Assembly (NCBI GenBank): GCA_041746105.1
Contig: JBGTHP010000017.1
Coordinates: 124,001-188,000, forward strand
Direction of reading: 5' to 3'
Source of the DNA: JBFHRE01 sp041746105
Lineage (GTDB): Bacteria; Actinomycetota; Acidimicrobiia; Spongiisociales; ZC4RG35
Length of the DNA: 64,000 nucleotides
Below, piece by piece: positions 17,716 through 26,857 of the stretch. The notes beneath the pieces are model-generated. The model did no database searches. It was given only the letters and a program-made list of their open reading frames with translations, and was not told where the DNA came from. Position 1 is the first letter of the stretch. Every line of letters starts with the position of its first letter. Position numbers and translations under genes: made by a program.

Positions 17716-17766
17716 TCTAGCTGTAAGCCTCTACTAGAGCTTGAAGGTGATGGTGGTTTAGGGTTG

Positions 17767-18537
17767 TCACGGAACCGTGGTTGTGGGGACGGTGGTACTG
17801 GCAGAAGGCGGGAGCACGGCAGGACGGGTCGGAGCCACCAAAGTGATCACAGATCCCGTCTCCGGAGGATCAACGAGCACCGCTTCCAGCGCTCTCGCCT
17901 TCTCCGCTCCATGCTCTGCTGCTCCAAGTCGCACGAGATATCCGGCCACAGTCGCTTCCCAGCCCTCGGGACTGCTGAACAACGTCGAACTCCGGGCTAC
18001 CCGCTCCGGTAGTTCTGCCAGGAACTCGAGGGCCATTCTTGCTCCAAGGTCGGAGGAAAGACTTTCGCACGGGAGGTTGGGAGTTTTGATCCTCCCCAAG
18101 TCGAAAGTGGCTGCGTCGGGTGACGGAAGGACGATGCCGCTTCCATCGGCGAGCACGGTGGCCCCAGAACACTCCACGATCGCAACAGGTTCGCGTTCGC
18201 CGAATTCGACGACGATGCGGTCGGGCCAAATCCTTCTCAGGTCAACTGCTGCGATCCATGGATCGGTTGCCAACGTCTCCTGGGCCGCGCTCAGATCCGC
18301 AAGGATCATCGGTTGGCCCACGATGATGCCGGAGACCGTGAGTTCTTCTTGCGGATCGGAACGTTCGACTCCGACCAGTTCGATCTCCGAGATCTGAAAG
18401 AGTGGAGCACGCAGGAGCAGCCACGCGATCAAGCCACCGGCGAGAACCAAGGCCAGAAGCCACAGAAGACGGGACATGCTGCCTCGCGCCTTTTGTTCCT
18501 GGACCCGGCTCCGCCGGGCGGCGATACGCGGATCCAT
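17767..18537 (-). CDS. ftsQ: Cell division protein FtsQ (DivIB)
   Basis: The 256-residue protein has a short cytoplasmic N-terminus rich in Arg (residues 1-21), one transmembrane helix ([19 protein letters not shown], about 24-42) and a POTRA domain beginning with [15 protein letters not shown]. The [19 protein letters not shown] strand is typical of FtsQ. FtsQ joins FtsL (and FtsB) outside the membrane to control the FtsW-FtsI synthase. It ends with a Thr/Pro-rich tail. Its ATG overlaps the murB stop codon by one base. Confidence 0.93.
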   Translation of the reverse strand: MDPRIAARRSRVQEQKARGSMSRLLWLLALVLAGGLIAWLLLRAPLFQISEIELVGVERSDPQEELTVSGIIVGQPMILADLSAAQETLATDPWIAAVDLRRIWPDRIVVEFGEREPVAIVECSGATVLADGSGIVLPSPDAATFDLGRIKTPNLPCESLSSDLGARMALEFLAELPERVARSSTLFSSPEGWEATVAGYLVRLGAAEHGAEKARALEAVLVDPPETGSVITLVAPTRPAVLPPSASTTVPTTTVP

Positions 18538-19445
18538 CAGGACCTTTCCTCGAATGTTCCGGCAAAAACCAGCTCGGGTTCCAACTCGACACCAGTCTCT
18601 TCTCTAACCCGCTTCCTCACCGACCGCACCAGTTCGTAGAGATCGGAAGAAGTTGCGTCGGAGGACGCAACAAAAAAATTGGCATGCCGTTCCGACACCG
18701 ACACTCCCCCGATCGAAAAGCCCTTGAGACCCAGCGACTCGATGATTCTCCCTGCGTGATCTCCCGGAGGGTTCTTGAAGACGCTTCCTGCATTGATCGT
18801 GCCACCTGGTTGGTTCTCCCTACGCCAGCGGGTGACTTCACGAATCCTGGTTTGCCCCGTCGATGGCTCACCAAACTCGAAAGCGAAAACGGCACCTGTC
18901 ACCAGTTCGTGCGCGGCAAGGTTCGAGTGCCTGTAGCCGAGATCGAGCTCATCGGAATCGCGATTCGAAAAGAGCGCGGTCGTGAGGTCGAGCACCTCGG
19001 CCGTTTGGAGCCACTCGACAGTTTCCGAACCATGACAGCCGGCATTTTGGCGTACAGCTCCACCCACCGATCCGGGGATCCCCACGAAAAACTCCAATCC
19101 GAGACGGCCGGCGTTGGCCGCAGACCTTGCCAGTAGTGGCAAGTGGACACCGGCACCGGCGACGATCGAGTCATCGTGGAACTCGATCCGGCTGAAGTCT
19201 CCGCCGAGTCTCAGTGCCAAGCCATCGAACCCGGTGTCGGAAACAACGAGGTTGCTGCCACGACCCAGGATCAAGACAGCTACCGGTGAGCTGGCGATCG
19301 CAGTCGCGACTGCCTGAAGGTCCTCTCGTGTCCCGACCTCCGCGTACCACCGCGCCGGGCCACCCAGTTTGTAGGTGGTGTAGTCGGCCAGTCGCACCGA
19401 ACGCTGGATCAGATGTAACCCGTCCAGCGGACTGTCGATGCTCAT
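18537..19445 (-). CDS. murB: UDP-N-acetylenolpyruvoylglucosamine reductase
   Basis: The 302-residue FAD enzyme makes UDP-MurNAc with NADPH. FAD-binding segments are YTTYKLGGPARWYAEV (residues 22-37) and LGRGSNLVVSDTGFDG. The substrate and catalytic region includes GIPGSVGGAVRQNAGCHG and AGSVFKNPPGDHAGRIIE, which carries the proton-donating Ser of MurB, and the C-terminal HANFFVASSDATSSD. It overlaps murC by 4 bases (ATGA), so the two precursor steps are translationally coupled. Confidence 0.95.
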   Translation of the reverse strand: MSIDSPLDGLHLIQRSVRLADYTTYKLGGPARWYAEVGTREDLQAVATAIASSPVAVLILGRGSNLVVSDTGFDGLALRLGGDFSRIEFHDDSIVAGAGVHLPLLARSAANAGRLGLEFFVGIPGSVGGAVRQNAGCHGSETVEWLQTAEVLDLTTALFSNRDSDELDLGYRHSNLAAHELVTGAVFAFEFGEPSTGQTRIREVTRWRRENQPGGTINAGSVFKNPPGDHAGRIIESLGLKGFSIGGVSVSERHANFFVASSDATSSDLYELVRSVRKRVREETGVELEPELVFAGTFEERS

Positions 19446-20812
19446 GACCTCGAACCCAGCGCTGCGATCAGCTCACCCGCGGTGGCGGTGATGTCGCCGG
19501 CGCCCATGACCACCACCAGGTCGTTTACCCTGACCAGACCCTGAACGATCGGTGCCACGTCGACGCGGTGTGCAACGTAATGCACATCCTCGGATCCCGC
19601 ACGGACCGCGGCATCGGCCACGAGTTCGCCGGTTACACCAGGTACCGGCGTTTCCCGCGAGCCATAAACATCACAAACCACCACGAGATCTGCCAACGCC
19701 AACGCAGAGCCGAACTCGCGATGGAGGCGGTCGGTGCGGCTGTAGAGATGGGGTTGAAACACTGCGACCAGACGCCCGACTCCCACCATCGGGCGAGCGG
19801 CGCGCAATGTCGCGGCAATTTCCGTCGGATGGTGGGCATAGTCGTCGATCACCGTGACCCCAGCCACGGTGCCGCGATTTTCGAACCGACGGCGGATCCC
19901 GTGGAACGCCGCCAGTCCTTCGGCCAAACCGGCGGGCGGGTAACCGAGCAGCGTGCCCAAAGCGATGACCCCGGCCGCATTTCGCACCATGTGCATCCCG
20001 GGCCGGTTGAGTGTCACTTGCTCATCGCAATCCGGTCCTCGGACCCGAAAACGCATCTGGGATCCGCCGGAGACCACCTCAGAGACGACGAATGTCGATT
20101 CCGGGTCGACCCCGAATGTCAGCGACGAAGCGCGCTCGGCCGCCTGACTCGAACCCGGATCGTCGGCGCAGGCAACAACGGGACCGGTCACGTTGCGCAT
20201 CACCCTGACGAAAGCGGCTTCGATTTCCTCGAGCGACCCGAAATGATCCAGATGGTCGGCCTCGATGTTGGTCACCATCAATCCTGACAGGGTCAGCTCT
20301 TCAAACGTCCCGAACGCCTCATCGACCTCGAGCACGAATAGATCGTCCGTCCCATATCCGGCATTTGTGCGAAGGTCGATCAGATCGGAGCCGATCACGA
20401 ACGACGGAGTGAGACCGGTCGCCCGCAGGGCCGTGACCATCATCGCGGCAGAAGAGGATTTGCCGTGGGTACCTGTTGCACCCACGGTCGGGATCACCCG
20501 GCTGATCTCTCCCAGAAGCCGCGGCCGGCGCCACCTGGTGATTCCCGCCGTGGCCGCTCGTTTCCACTCAGGATCTGATTCTGGGATGGCAGAAGATGCG
20601 ACAACCAGCTCGGCCAACCCGGCTCGCTCCGGATCGTGACCAGACCACACCGACAACCCCAACTCGGCGAGTTCGCTCAGTGCCGGGCTTGGATACAGAT
20701 CGGAACCAGTGACGAGGGTGCCTGATCCGGCGAGCATGCGGGCGAGAGCGCTCATGCCCGCTCCCCCGACTCCGATTATGTGTACGGATTTGAACGGGAC
20801 CAGGTCACCCAT
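19442..20812 (-). CDS. murC: UDP-N-acetylmuramate--L-alanine ligase
   Basis: The 456-residue Mur ligase adds L-Ala to UDP-MurNAc. The N-terminal Rossmann segment is VHIIGVGGAGMSALARML, the ATP-binding P-loop is GATGTHGKSSSAAMM near residue 112, and the central domain has EADHLDHFGSLEEIE. The C-terminal domain carries DDYAHHPTEIAATLRAAR near residue 326. The P-loop ends in Ser-Ser rather than the common Thr-Thr, a conservative change. It overlaps murG by 8 bases. Confidence 0.95.
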   Translation of the reverse strand: MGDLVPFKSVHIIGVGGAGMSALARMLAGSGTLVTGSDLYPSPALSELAELGLSVWSGHDPERAGLAELVVASSAIPESDPEWKRAATAGITRWRRPRLLGEISRVIPTVGATGTHGKSSSAAMMVTALRATGLTPSFVIGSDLIDLRTNAGYGTDDLFVLEVDEAFGTFEELTLSGLMVTNIEADHLDHFGSLEEIEAAFVRVMRNVTGPVVACADDPGSSQAAERASSLTFGVDPESTFVVSEVVSGGSQMRFRVRGPDCDEQVTLNRPGMHMVRNAAGVIALGTLLGYPPAGLAEGLAAFHGIRRRFENRGTVAGVTVIDDYAHHPTEIAATLRAARPMVGVGRLVAVFQPHLYSRTDRLHREFGSALALADLVVVCDVYGSRETPVPGVTGELVADAAVRAGSEDVHYVAHRVDVAPIVQGLVRVNDLVVVMGAGDITATAGELIAALGSRS

Positions 20813-21884
20813 GGCGGGCCTGCATCTCGGACGCGATCACCGCGGCCGCATCCGGGCGAGCCAAGGAGGCCAGATTCGCTCTCAACTCGGTCAAGGCCGA
20901 ATGGTCGGATAGGAGGCGTTTGGCCTCACTCGAAAGCCGGAATAGGTCTTCTTGTGGCATCACAACTGCCGCACCGTGATCTGAGAACACCCTTGCATTC
21001 TCGACCTGATGGTGACCTGAACCAAACACCCCCGGCACGAGGATCGCCGGTGTGCCGGTCGCCGACAGCTCCGCCACCGCCCCTCCCGCCCTGGCGACGA
21101 CCAAGTCAGAGGCCGCATAGAAGAGTTCCATCCGTGGCTCGAATCCGACGATCCTCCATGTCACGTGATCGGCTGAATCGCCAGATTCGAGAGAGTCGGC
21201 GAACCTCTCGCCGACCAGGTGCAGGACTTGTATTGGATCTCCTGTCCACGTTTTCACCAAGCCGGCGACGGCCTCGTTGATTGCCCCGGCTCCCAGACTC
21301 CCGCCGAACACGCCAAGGACCGGGGTGTCAGGGCGGAGACCGTAGTGCGCCAGAGCCTGGGGTCTCAGAACGGCTCGATCGAATACGGACAGACCGGCCC
21401 TGACCGGGTTGCCAACCCATCTCGCCCCTTTCATACCTGCCGTTTCCGGGAACGCGCCAAAACCCACGGCGCCGAGCTTGATTGCGATCTTGTTTCCGAG
21501 TCCGGCCTCCGCGTTCTGCTCGGCAACGGCGGCCGACAACCCCAGAGTCCTCGCAGCCAGAATCACCGGCGGCGTCGCATAACCCCCCATGCCCAGAATC
21601 ACCTTCACTCCGGCCTGCCGCATGACCCGCCGCAATTCTTGAACCGACCTGGCCATGACCCAGGGAAGTCCGAGATTCCCGATCGTCATAGGACGTTGCA
21701 AACCGCGTAACTTGACCTGGTGGAACGGGAAGCCGGCGGCCGGAAACACAGAGGCCTCCAGACGGTCGCCACCGAAATAATGAACCTGGCCACGGTCGAC
21801 TCCCTTGGCGACGAGGGCCTCACCTACGGCCAGCGCCGGGAACACATGGCCGCCGGTCCCGGCGGCGGCGATCCCAAAACTCAC
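20805..21884 (-). CDS. murG: UDP-N-acetylglucosamine--N-acetylmuramyl-(pentapeptide) pyrophosphoryl-undecaprenol N-acetylglucosamine transferase
   Basis: The 359-residue GT28 glycosyltransferase converts lipid I to lipid II at the inner membrane face. The N-terminal G-loop is AAAGTGGHVFPALAVGEAL, and further motifs are GMGGYATPPVILAAR, AEQNAEAGLGNKIA and the nucleotide-sugar site GGSLGAGAINEAV. I chose the GTG at 21884, which overlaps the ftsW stop codon (GTGA). The longer frame to 22058 reads into ftsW and has no family similarity. Confidence 0.94.
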   Translation of the reverse strand: MSFGIAAAGTGGHVFPALAVGEALVAKGVDRGQVHYFGGDRLEASVFPAAGFPFHQVKLRGLQRPMTIGNLGLPWVMARSVQELRRVMRQAGVKVILGMGGYATPPVILAARTLGLSAAVAEQNAEAGLGNKIAIKLGAVGFGAFPETAGMKGARWVGNPVRAGLSVFDRAVLRPQALAHYGLRPDTPVLGVFGGSLGAGAINEAVAGLVKTWTGDPIQVLHLVGERFADSLESGDSADHVTWRIVGFEPRMELFYAASDLVVARAGGAVAELSATGTPAILVPGVFGSGHHQVENARVFSDHGAAVVMPQEDLFRLSSEAKRLLSDHSALTELRANLASLARPDAAAVIASEMQARHG

Positions 21885-23050
21885 GACCGAGCCTTGGCCC
21901 CGCGCGCCTGCCCGGCGATATTGATCAAAACCCCGATCGCACCCATCGTCACAATCACGGCAGTGCCACCAAATGAAACGAACGGGAGCGGAATTCCGGT
22001 GATGGGAAGGGCACCGAGGACACCGCCGATGTTGATCACGGCCTGAAACGAAATCCATGCGACTATGCCAGCGGAGAGCATTCTTCCAAACGGATCAACT
22101 GTCTTCGCGGTGATAGACCACCCGAGGACGGTGAGGCACCCAAACAGGCACAGCACTGCCATCGCCCCCACCAACCCTGTCTCTTCTCCGATGATGGCAA
22201 AAATGAAATCCGTGTGGGCGTTCGGCAGGTAATACCAGCGGGCACGGCTTGCGCCGAGACCGACTCCGAACAACCCACCGTTGCCGAGGGCGTAAAAGCT
22301 CTGGATCACCTGCCATCCCGAATCCCCAGGATCTGCCCATGGGTTGAGGAAGCTCGTCAGACGTGACCAGCGCTCTGTGTCGGCGTACGCAAGGAGCACC
22401 CCGGTGAGGGAAGAGAGCACCCCGAAAGGAATCAGATAACGCACAGGTGCATTCGATGTCAGCAGAACCGCCATCGCCGCTGCTCCAATGACGATCAAAG
22501 TCCCGAGATCCGGTTGCAACATCACCAGGATCGCAACGATTCCAACCACTGTGATCACGGGCGCGAGAAAATGGAGCCACGTCTCGAGAGAACGAGCCTT
22601 GCGTTCCATGACCATCGCCAGAGTGACGATCACACCGAACTTGGCGACCTCACTGGGCTGAAACGATACCGGCCCGAGGTCGATCCAGGCTATTGCTCCG
22701 CCCGCCCGACGGCCCACGATCAGTACGAGAACGAGTAGTCCAACCACTCCTCCGTAGAGAGGAATCGCAAGACGACGGTAGGTCTGATATGGAACCTTGG
22801 CCGCGAGCCATAGAACAACGGTGCCGAGTCCGACGCCGATCAATTGCCTTTTGAAATAGGAGAATCTCTCGACCTGCTCTCGGATCTCAACCGTCGACGC
22901 AGCCGAAATCGTCTCGGTGAGGCCGATCACGAGCAGCGTTCCAACGATCAGCAAGAGCAGGGTGACTTGCCGGTTGGCCGCTACGGCACGGTCCGACTGA
23001 CGGCGAGCTGCGGCCCGGATCTCTGCTATCGAAGTTACGTTCGCGCTCAC
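21881..23050 (-). CDS. ftsW: Peptidoglycan glycosyltransferase FtsW (SEDS family)
   Basis: The 389-residue polytopic protein with about ten membrane segments polymerises septal glycan with its partner FtsI. SEDS signatures are WIDLGPVSFQPSEVAKFGVI near residue 125, YYLPNAHTDFIFAIIGEETG near 280, and ITGIPLPFVSFGGTAVIV near the end. An extra cytoplasmic N-terminal stretch of about 27 residues (SIAEIRAAARRQSDRAVAAN) precedes the first helix. The start is a GTG overlapping the murD stop codon. Confidence 0.95.
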   Translation of the reverse strand: MSANVTSIAEIRAAARRQSDRAVAANRQVTLLLLIVGTLLVIGLTETISAASTVEIREQVERFSYFKRQLIGVGLGTVVLWLAAKVPYQTYRRLAIPLYGGVVGLLVLVLIVGRRAGGAIAWIDLGPVSFQPSEVAKFGVIVTLAMVMERKARSLETWLHFLAPVITVVGIVAILVMLQPDLGTLIVIGAAAMAVLLTSNAPVRYLIPFGVLSSLTGVLLAYADTERWSRLTSFLNPWADPGDSGWQVIQSFYALGNGGLFGVGLGASRARWYYLPNAHTDFIFAIIGEETGLVGAMAVLCLFGCLTVLGWSITAKTVDPFGRMLSAGIVAWISFQAVINIGGVLGALPITGIPLPFVSFGGTAVIVTMGAIGVLINIAGQARGAKARS

Positions 23051-24348
23051 TTGGTCGATCCCTCCAACTCCATCATGGCTCGGACGGCTTCCGAAAACGC
23101 GTCACCTCGCGCTCCGTACGACTCGAACATGTCAAAACTCGCACAACCAGGAGCGAGCAAAACGGTGTCCCCAGGGGTGGCCGCGGCGTGGGCCGCCTCC
23201 ACTGCCTCCTTCATAGAAGTTGCTCGAACACTCTCGGCGGGCCGCGCAGCCAAAAGCCGATCTGCCGAGGTCCCGATTGCCACCACAAACCGCACGTTCG
23301 GCTCAATGGCCAGCGGTTCGACGTCGAGTCCCTTGGCGAGACCACCTGCAATCAGAACCACGGACGGGAAGGCACGAATCGCCGCCAGCGCCGCGTGCGG
23401 GTTCGTGGCCTTGGAATCGTCGATGTAGGCAACGCCGCCGATCTTGCCAACCATCGTTCGACGGTGTGCTCCCGGCGCGAACGATCGCAGCACTGACCGG
23501 ACTCCATCCGGATCGGCGCTCGCGTGGACGGCCGCCACCGCCGCCATCGCCAAATCCACGAGGAAGGCCTGATCACTGACCTGCAGATGAGCCAGTGGAA
23601 CCGCATGCCGGCCAAACCAGAGATGTTCACCATCGACCCCACCGGCTTCCAGGCGCCGTCGACCAGAAACGGCCGCTACCACCCCTCTTGTCCTCCCGGC
23701 GATCTGGAGTGCTCCCTCATCGTCGCCGTCCACAACCAGCACCTGACCGTCATCATGACGGGCGATTATGTTGGCCTTGCAGTCGAGGTATGCCTGGAAC
23801 GAGCCATGCCAGTCCAGGTGATCGGGCGCAACGTTTGTCACGACAGCAATGTGTGGATTGAACTCGGACACGAAACGGAGTTGGAAACTGGAGATCTCGA
23901 CCACGGCGATGTCGATATCGCTCCCAACCGCGTCCGATAGCGGATCACCGATGTTGCCGAGAGCCGGAGCTTTGTATCCCGACGCCACCAGCATCGATGA
24001 AATGAGGGAGGTGACTGTGGTTTTGCCGTTCGTCCCCGTTACCGCCACCGTGGGAGCAGTCAGTTCACGCCAAGCAAACTCGATTTCACTGATCACGGGA
24101 ATTCCGAGTTCGTTGGCGTGGGTGAAGGGAAGAGCCCGCTCCGGCACCCCAGGACTCGCGACCACGAGATCGATGCCACCGAGAGATGTGACATCCCAGT
24201 CCCCGACCACAGCCCCGAACCCCTGACCAATGATGTCGGCGGTGCGGGAGGGGTCATGATCGTAGATTGCGACCGAGTGACCGAGCCTTCGCCCGAGCCG
24301 AGCTGCCGCCAGACCGGAGACGGCAGCGCCCACGATCAATAATCTCAT
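23047..24348 (-). CDS. murD: UDP-N-acetylmuramoyl-L-alanine--D-glutamate ligase
   Basis: The 433-residue ligase adds D-Glu to UDP-MurNAc-L-Ala. It has the N-terminal dinucleotide-like MRLLIVGAAVSGLAAARLG, the P-loop VAVTGTNGKTTVTSLISSML near residue 105, VAPDHLDWHGSFQAYLDCKA and the C-terminal DDSKATNPHAALAAIRAF. I chose the ATG at 24348, which overlaps the mraY stop codon; the frame extends to 24693 but reads through mraY. The length is normal for MurD. Confidence 0.95.
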   Translation of the reverse strand: MRLLIVGAAVSGLAAARLGRRLGHSVAIYDHDPSRTADIIGQGFGAVVGDWDVTSLGGIDLVVASPGVPERALPFTHANELGIPVISEIEFAWRELTAPTVAVTGTNGKTTVTSLISSMLVASGYKAPALGNIGDPLSDAVGSDIDIAVVEISSFQLRFVSEFNPHIAVVTNVAPDHLDWHGSFQAYLDCKANIIARHDDGQVLVVDGDDEGALQIAGRTRGVVAAVSGRRRLEAGGVDGEHLWFGRHAVPLAHLQVSDQAFLVDLAMAAVAAVHASADPDGVRSVLRSFAPGAHRRTMVGKIGGVAYIDDSKATNPHAALAAIRAFPSVVLIAGGLAKGLDVEPLAIEPNVRFVVAIGTSADRLLAARPAESVRATSMKEAVEAAHAAATPGDTVLLAPGCASFDMFESYGARGDAFSEAVRAMMELEGSTK

Positions 24349-25406
24349 CAGAAAAGGCCCCCGGCCCTGATGAAATCGCTGTAGAAGAGACCCAAACCGA
24401 GTGCAACACCGATGCCGGCAACGATCCACAATCGGACCACGATCGTGGTTTCCGGCCAGCCTCCCAACGCGAAATGATGGTGGAGCGGAGCCATTCGAAA
24501 GACACGGTTCCCTGTGCTCTTGAACCAGAGGATCTGAATTGCCGACGAAGCGCTCTCCGCAACGTAGAGGCTTGCGATGATCACGAGCAAGAGCTGGGTG
24601 TTCGAGAGGATCGCAAGTGCCGCCAGGACGGCGCCGATCGCGTTGGAGCCAACGTCCCCCATGAAGATGCGCGCCGGAGCCGCATTCCACCACAAAAAAC
24701 CGAGCAATCCTCCCAACATGGCAGCCGACACCACCGCAAGGTCGGATGCGTCAACGCCTGGAGCGAGTTCGTACACGGCCGGATTTCGGAATTGCCAAAA
24801 TCCGATGATGGTGTACGCCCCGAACATCAGCGCCCCCGAACCGGCCGCCAGGCCATCCATCCCGTCGGCAAAGTTGGCTCCGTTGGCAAAGCCGGTGATC
24901 ATGAGAAGAACGAGGACTGCAAAAAGTGGTCCGAGATCGATTCCGAGCGATCGAGCGAGTGACAGGTCGGTCGAGACCCCGGTGGCGCTGGCACCCCAGG
25001 CGAAACCCACCGCAATCAACAGCTGACCGGCGTATTTGGCTTTGATGCTGAGCCCGAGGGAACGTTTGTGAGTGTGCTTGACGTAGTCGTCGAGGAAACC
25101 GATGAAGGCCATACCGACCAGTGCCATGACGGCCAGGAGACCGCCTGCGCTGAAGTCCCTGATCGCAAAATCAAAACCCTCGACCGGCGACCACACGCGC
25201 AGGTGGGCGACTAGGTACGCGACAACGGCGCCAACCACAAAGACAACCCCGCCCATGGTCGGTGTGCCTTGTTTGTGTTGGTGGTCCTTGACCTCTTCCT
25301 GAATGAACTGCCCGATGGAGCGGCTCCGGAAGTAATTGATGGCGAGCGGGGTCGCAAATATCGAGATCGCCATTGAAACGGCGGCGGCAGTGAGCAGGGC
25401 AATCAA
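24348..25406 (-). CDS. mraY: Phospho-N-acetylmuramoyl-pentapeptide transferase
   Basis: The 352-residue polytopic enzyme makes lipid I by moving phospho-MurNAc-pentapeptide to undecaprenyl phosphate. Diagnostic motifs are HKQGTPTMGGVVFVVG near residue 44, the catalytic aspartates in FLDDYVKHTHKRSLG and GMDGLAAGSGALMF, MGDVGSNAIGA, and the His cluster LHHHFALGGWPE. The start is a TTG overlapping the murE stop codon (TTGA). murF, which usually precedes mraY in this cluster, is absent. Confidence 0.95.
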   Translation of the reverse strand: MIALLTAAAVSMAISIFATPLAINYFRSRSIGQFIQEEVKDHQHKQGTPTMGGVVFVVGAVVAYLVAHLRVWSPVEGFDFAIRDFSAGGLLAVMALVGMAFIGFLDDYVKHTHKRSLGLSIKAKYAGQLLIAVGFAWGASATGVSTDLSLARSLGIDLGPLFAVLVLLMITGFANGANFADGMDGLAAGSGALMFGAYTIIGFWQFRNPAVYELAPGVDASDLAVVSAAMLGGLLGFLWWNAAPARIFMGDVGSNAIGAVLAALAILSNTQLLLVIIASLYVAESASSAIQILWFKSTGNRVFRMAPLHHHFALGGWPETTIVVRLWIVAGIGVALGLGLFYSDFIRAGGLF

Positions 25407-26857
25407 CCGGATCTCCGGCTGATCGCAGCTCTCGCCACTTCTCTGTCGTCGAAGGGAAGCACCCTTCCGCCTATCTCCTGACCCCGTTCATGCCCTTTGC
25501 CGAGTATCAGGACAACGTCCCCTGGTTCGGCCATACCCACCGCGAGCTCGATTGCTCTGGCCCGGTCGGGCTCCACAATTGGTCGGAGCGACGCGTCAAT
25601 CCCAGTCATGATGTCTTCGATGATGGCATCTGGCGGCTCGGATCTCGGGTTATCGGAGGTCACGATCACCACGTCGGCTCTGGCGGCGGCCGCGCCCATC
25701 GCTTTTCGTTTGCCCTTGTCACGGTCACCCCCCGCTCCCATGACCACGAGCACCCGCCCGGTCACGTCGGCCCGAATGGTGTCGACCACGACCTCCACCC
25801 CGGCGGGAGTGTGTGCATAGTCCACGAGTATCGAAAATGGCCTGTCGCCGGAGATGATCTCGAAGCGGCCTGGAATCGGCGGGGCCTGTTCGAGGCCCGC
25901 CACGATCTGTTCGGGGGAAAAACCCAACCCGACCCCGCAGGCAGCAGCCAACAGTGCGTTCTCGGCGTTGAAACGCCCGCCCATTGGAAGAGTCAACTCG
26001 GATTCGTCCGAAGCCGGGAGCCGGAGCCGGATCCGCAGGCTTCGGGCTGTCGCCGCCACCACGAATGCAGACACGTCGGCGTCACGACCAGCGGTGATGA
26101 CGGGCATCGCCAGGCGAGGCAACAGCTTCCGCCCGTACGGGTCATCGACATTGACCACCGCGATTCCTGCACGATCGGCCTGAAACAGTGAAGCCTTGGC
26201 ATCGAAATAGGATTCCATGTCTCCGTGGAAGTCGAGGTGGTCGGGCGAGAGATTCGTGAATGCGGCCACCTCGAACCAACTCGAATCGACCCTGCCCTGA
26301 GCCAGAGCGTGCGATGAGACTTCGGCGGCGGCGACGCCGACACCGCGGTCGACCATCAACGCCAGAATACGTTGGAAGTCGGACGCCTCGGGAGTGGTTC
26401 TGACGTTCGGTATGACGTCTGTCCCGATTCGAGTCACCACCGTGCCTATCAGCCCTGTCGTTTCTCCGGCAGCTTTGGCGATCGATTCGAGCAAGAAGGT
26501 GGATGTCGTTTTGCCATTGGTTCCCGTGATCCCGGCCATTCTCAGCCGACGGCTGGGATGCCCGTGGACCTCGGCCGCCGCCCCCGCCATCGCCGACCTC
26601 GTGTTGACGACGACCAACTGAGCGATGGGCAGTTCGAGCGGGCGCTCGACCATCAGAGCAGATGCCCCCGCCCTTATGGCGACGTCTGCGAAGTCGTGCC
26701 CGTCTGCCTGACCACCCCGGATCGCCACAAACATTCCCCCGGCGATGACATGGCGACTGTCGTGGGTCACGTCCCGTACAACGATCTCGGGATCGCCAAT
26801 GACGGAACCCCCGGTGATTTTGGCGAGGCGAGCTAGCGACTCACCCTTCGAGGGCAT
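25403..26857 (-). CDS. murE: UDP-N-acetylmuramoyl-L-alanyl-D-glutamate--2,6-diaminopimelate ligase
   Basis: The 484-residue Mur ligase adds the third stem-peptide residue. The N-terminal domain has VTHDSRHVIAGGMFVAIRG, the P-loop is AGITGTNGKTTSTFLLES near residue 113, and the central domain has NLSPDHLDFHGDMESYFDAK. The C-terminal VIVTSDNPRSEPPDAIIEDI contains the DNPR motif that contacts meso-diaminopimelate, so the wall should be of meso-DAP type. This is inference from the motif. It overlaps ftsI by 17 bases and mraY by 4. Confidence 0.95.
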   Translation of the reverse strand: MPSKGESLARLAKITGGSVIGDPEIVVRDVTHDSRHVIAGGMFVAIRGGQADGHDFADVAIRAGASALMVERPLELPIAQLVVVNTRSAMAGAAAEVHGHPSRRLRMAGITGTNGKTTSTFLLESIAKAAGETTGLIGTVVTRIGTDVIPNVRTTPEASDFQRILALMVDRGVGVAAAEVSSHALAQGRVDSSWFEVAAFTNLSPDHLDFHGDMESYFDAKASLFQADRAGIAVVNVDDPYGRKLLPRLAMPVITAGRDADVSAFVVAATARSLRIRLRLPASDESELTLPMGGRFNAENALLAAACGVGLGFSPEQIVAGLEQAPPIPGRFEIISGDRPFSILVDYAHTPAGVEVVVDTIRADVTGRVLVVMGAGGDRDKGKRKAMGAAAARADVVIVTSDNPRSEPPDAIIEDIMTGIDASLRPIVEPDRARAIELAVGMAEPGDVVLILGKGHERGQEIGGRVLPFDDREVARAAISRRSG

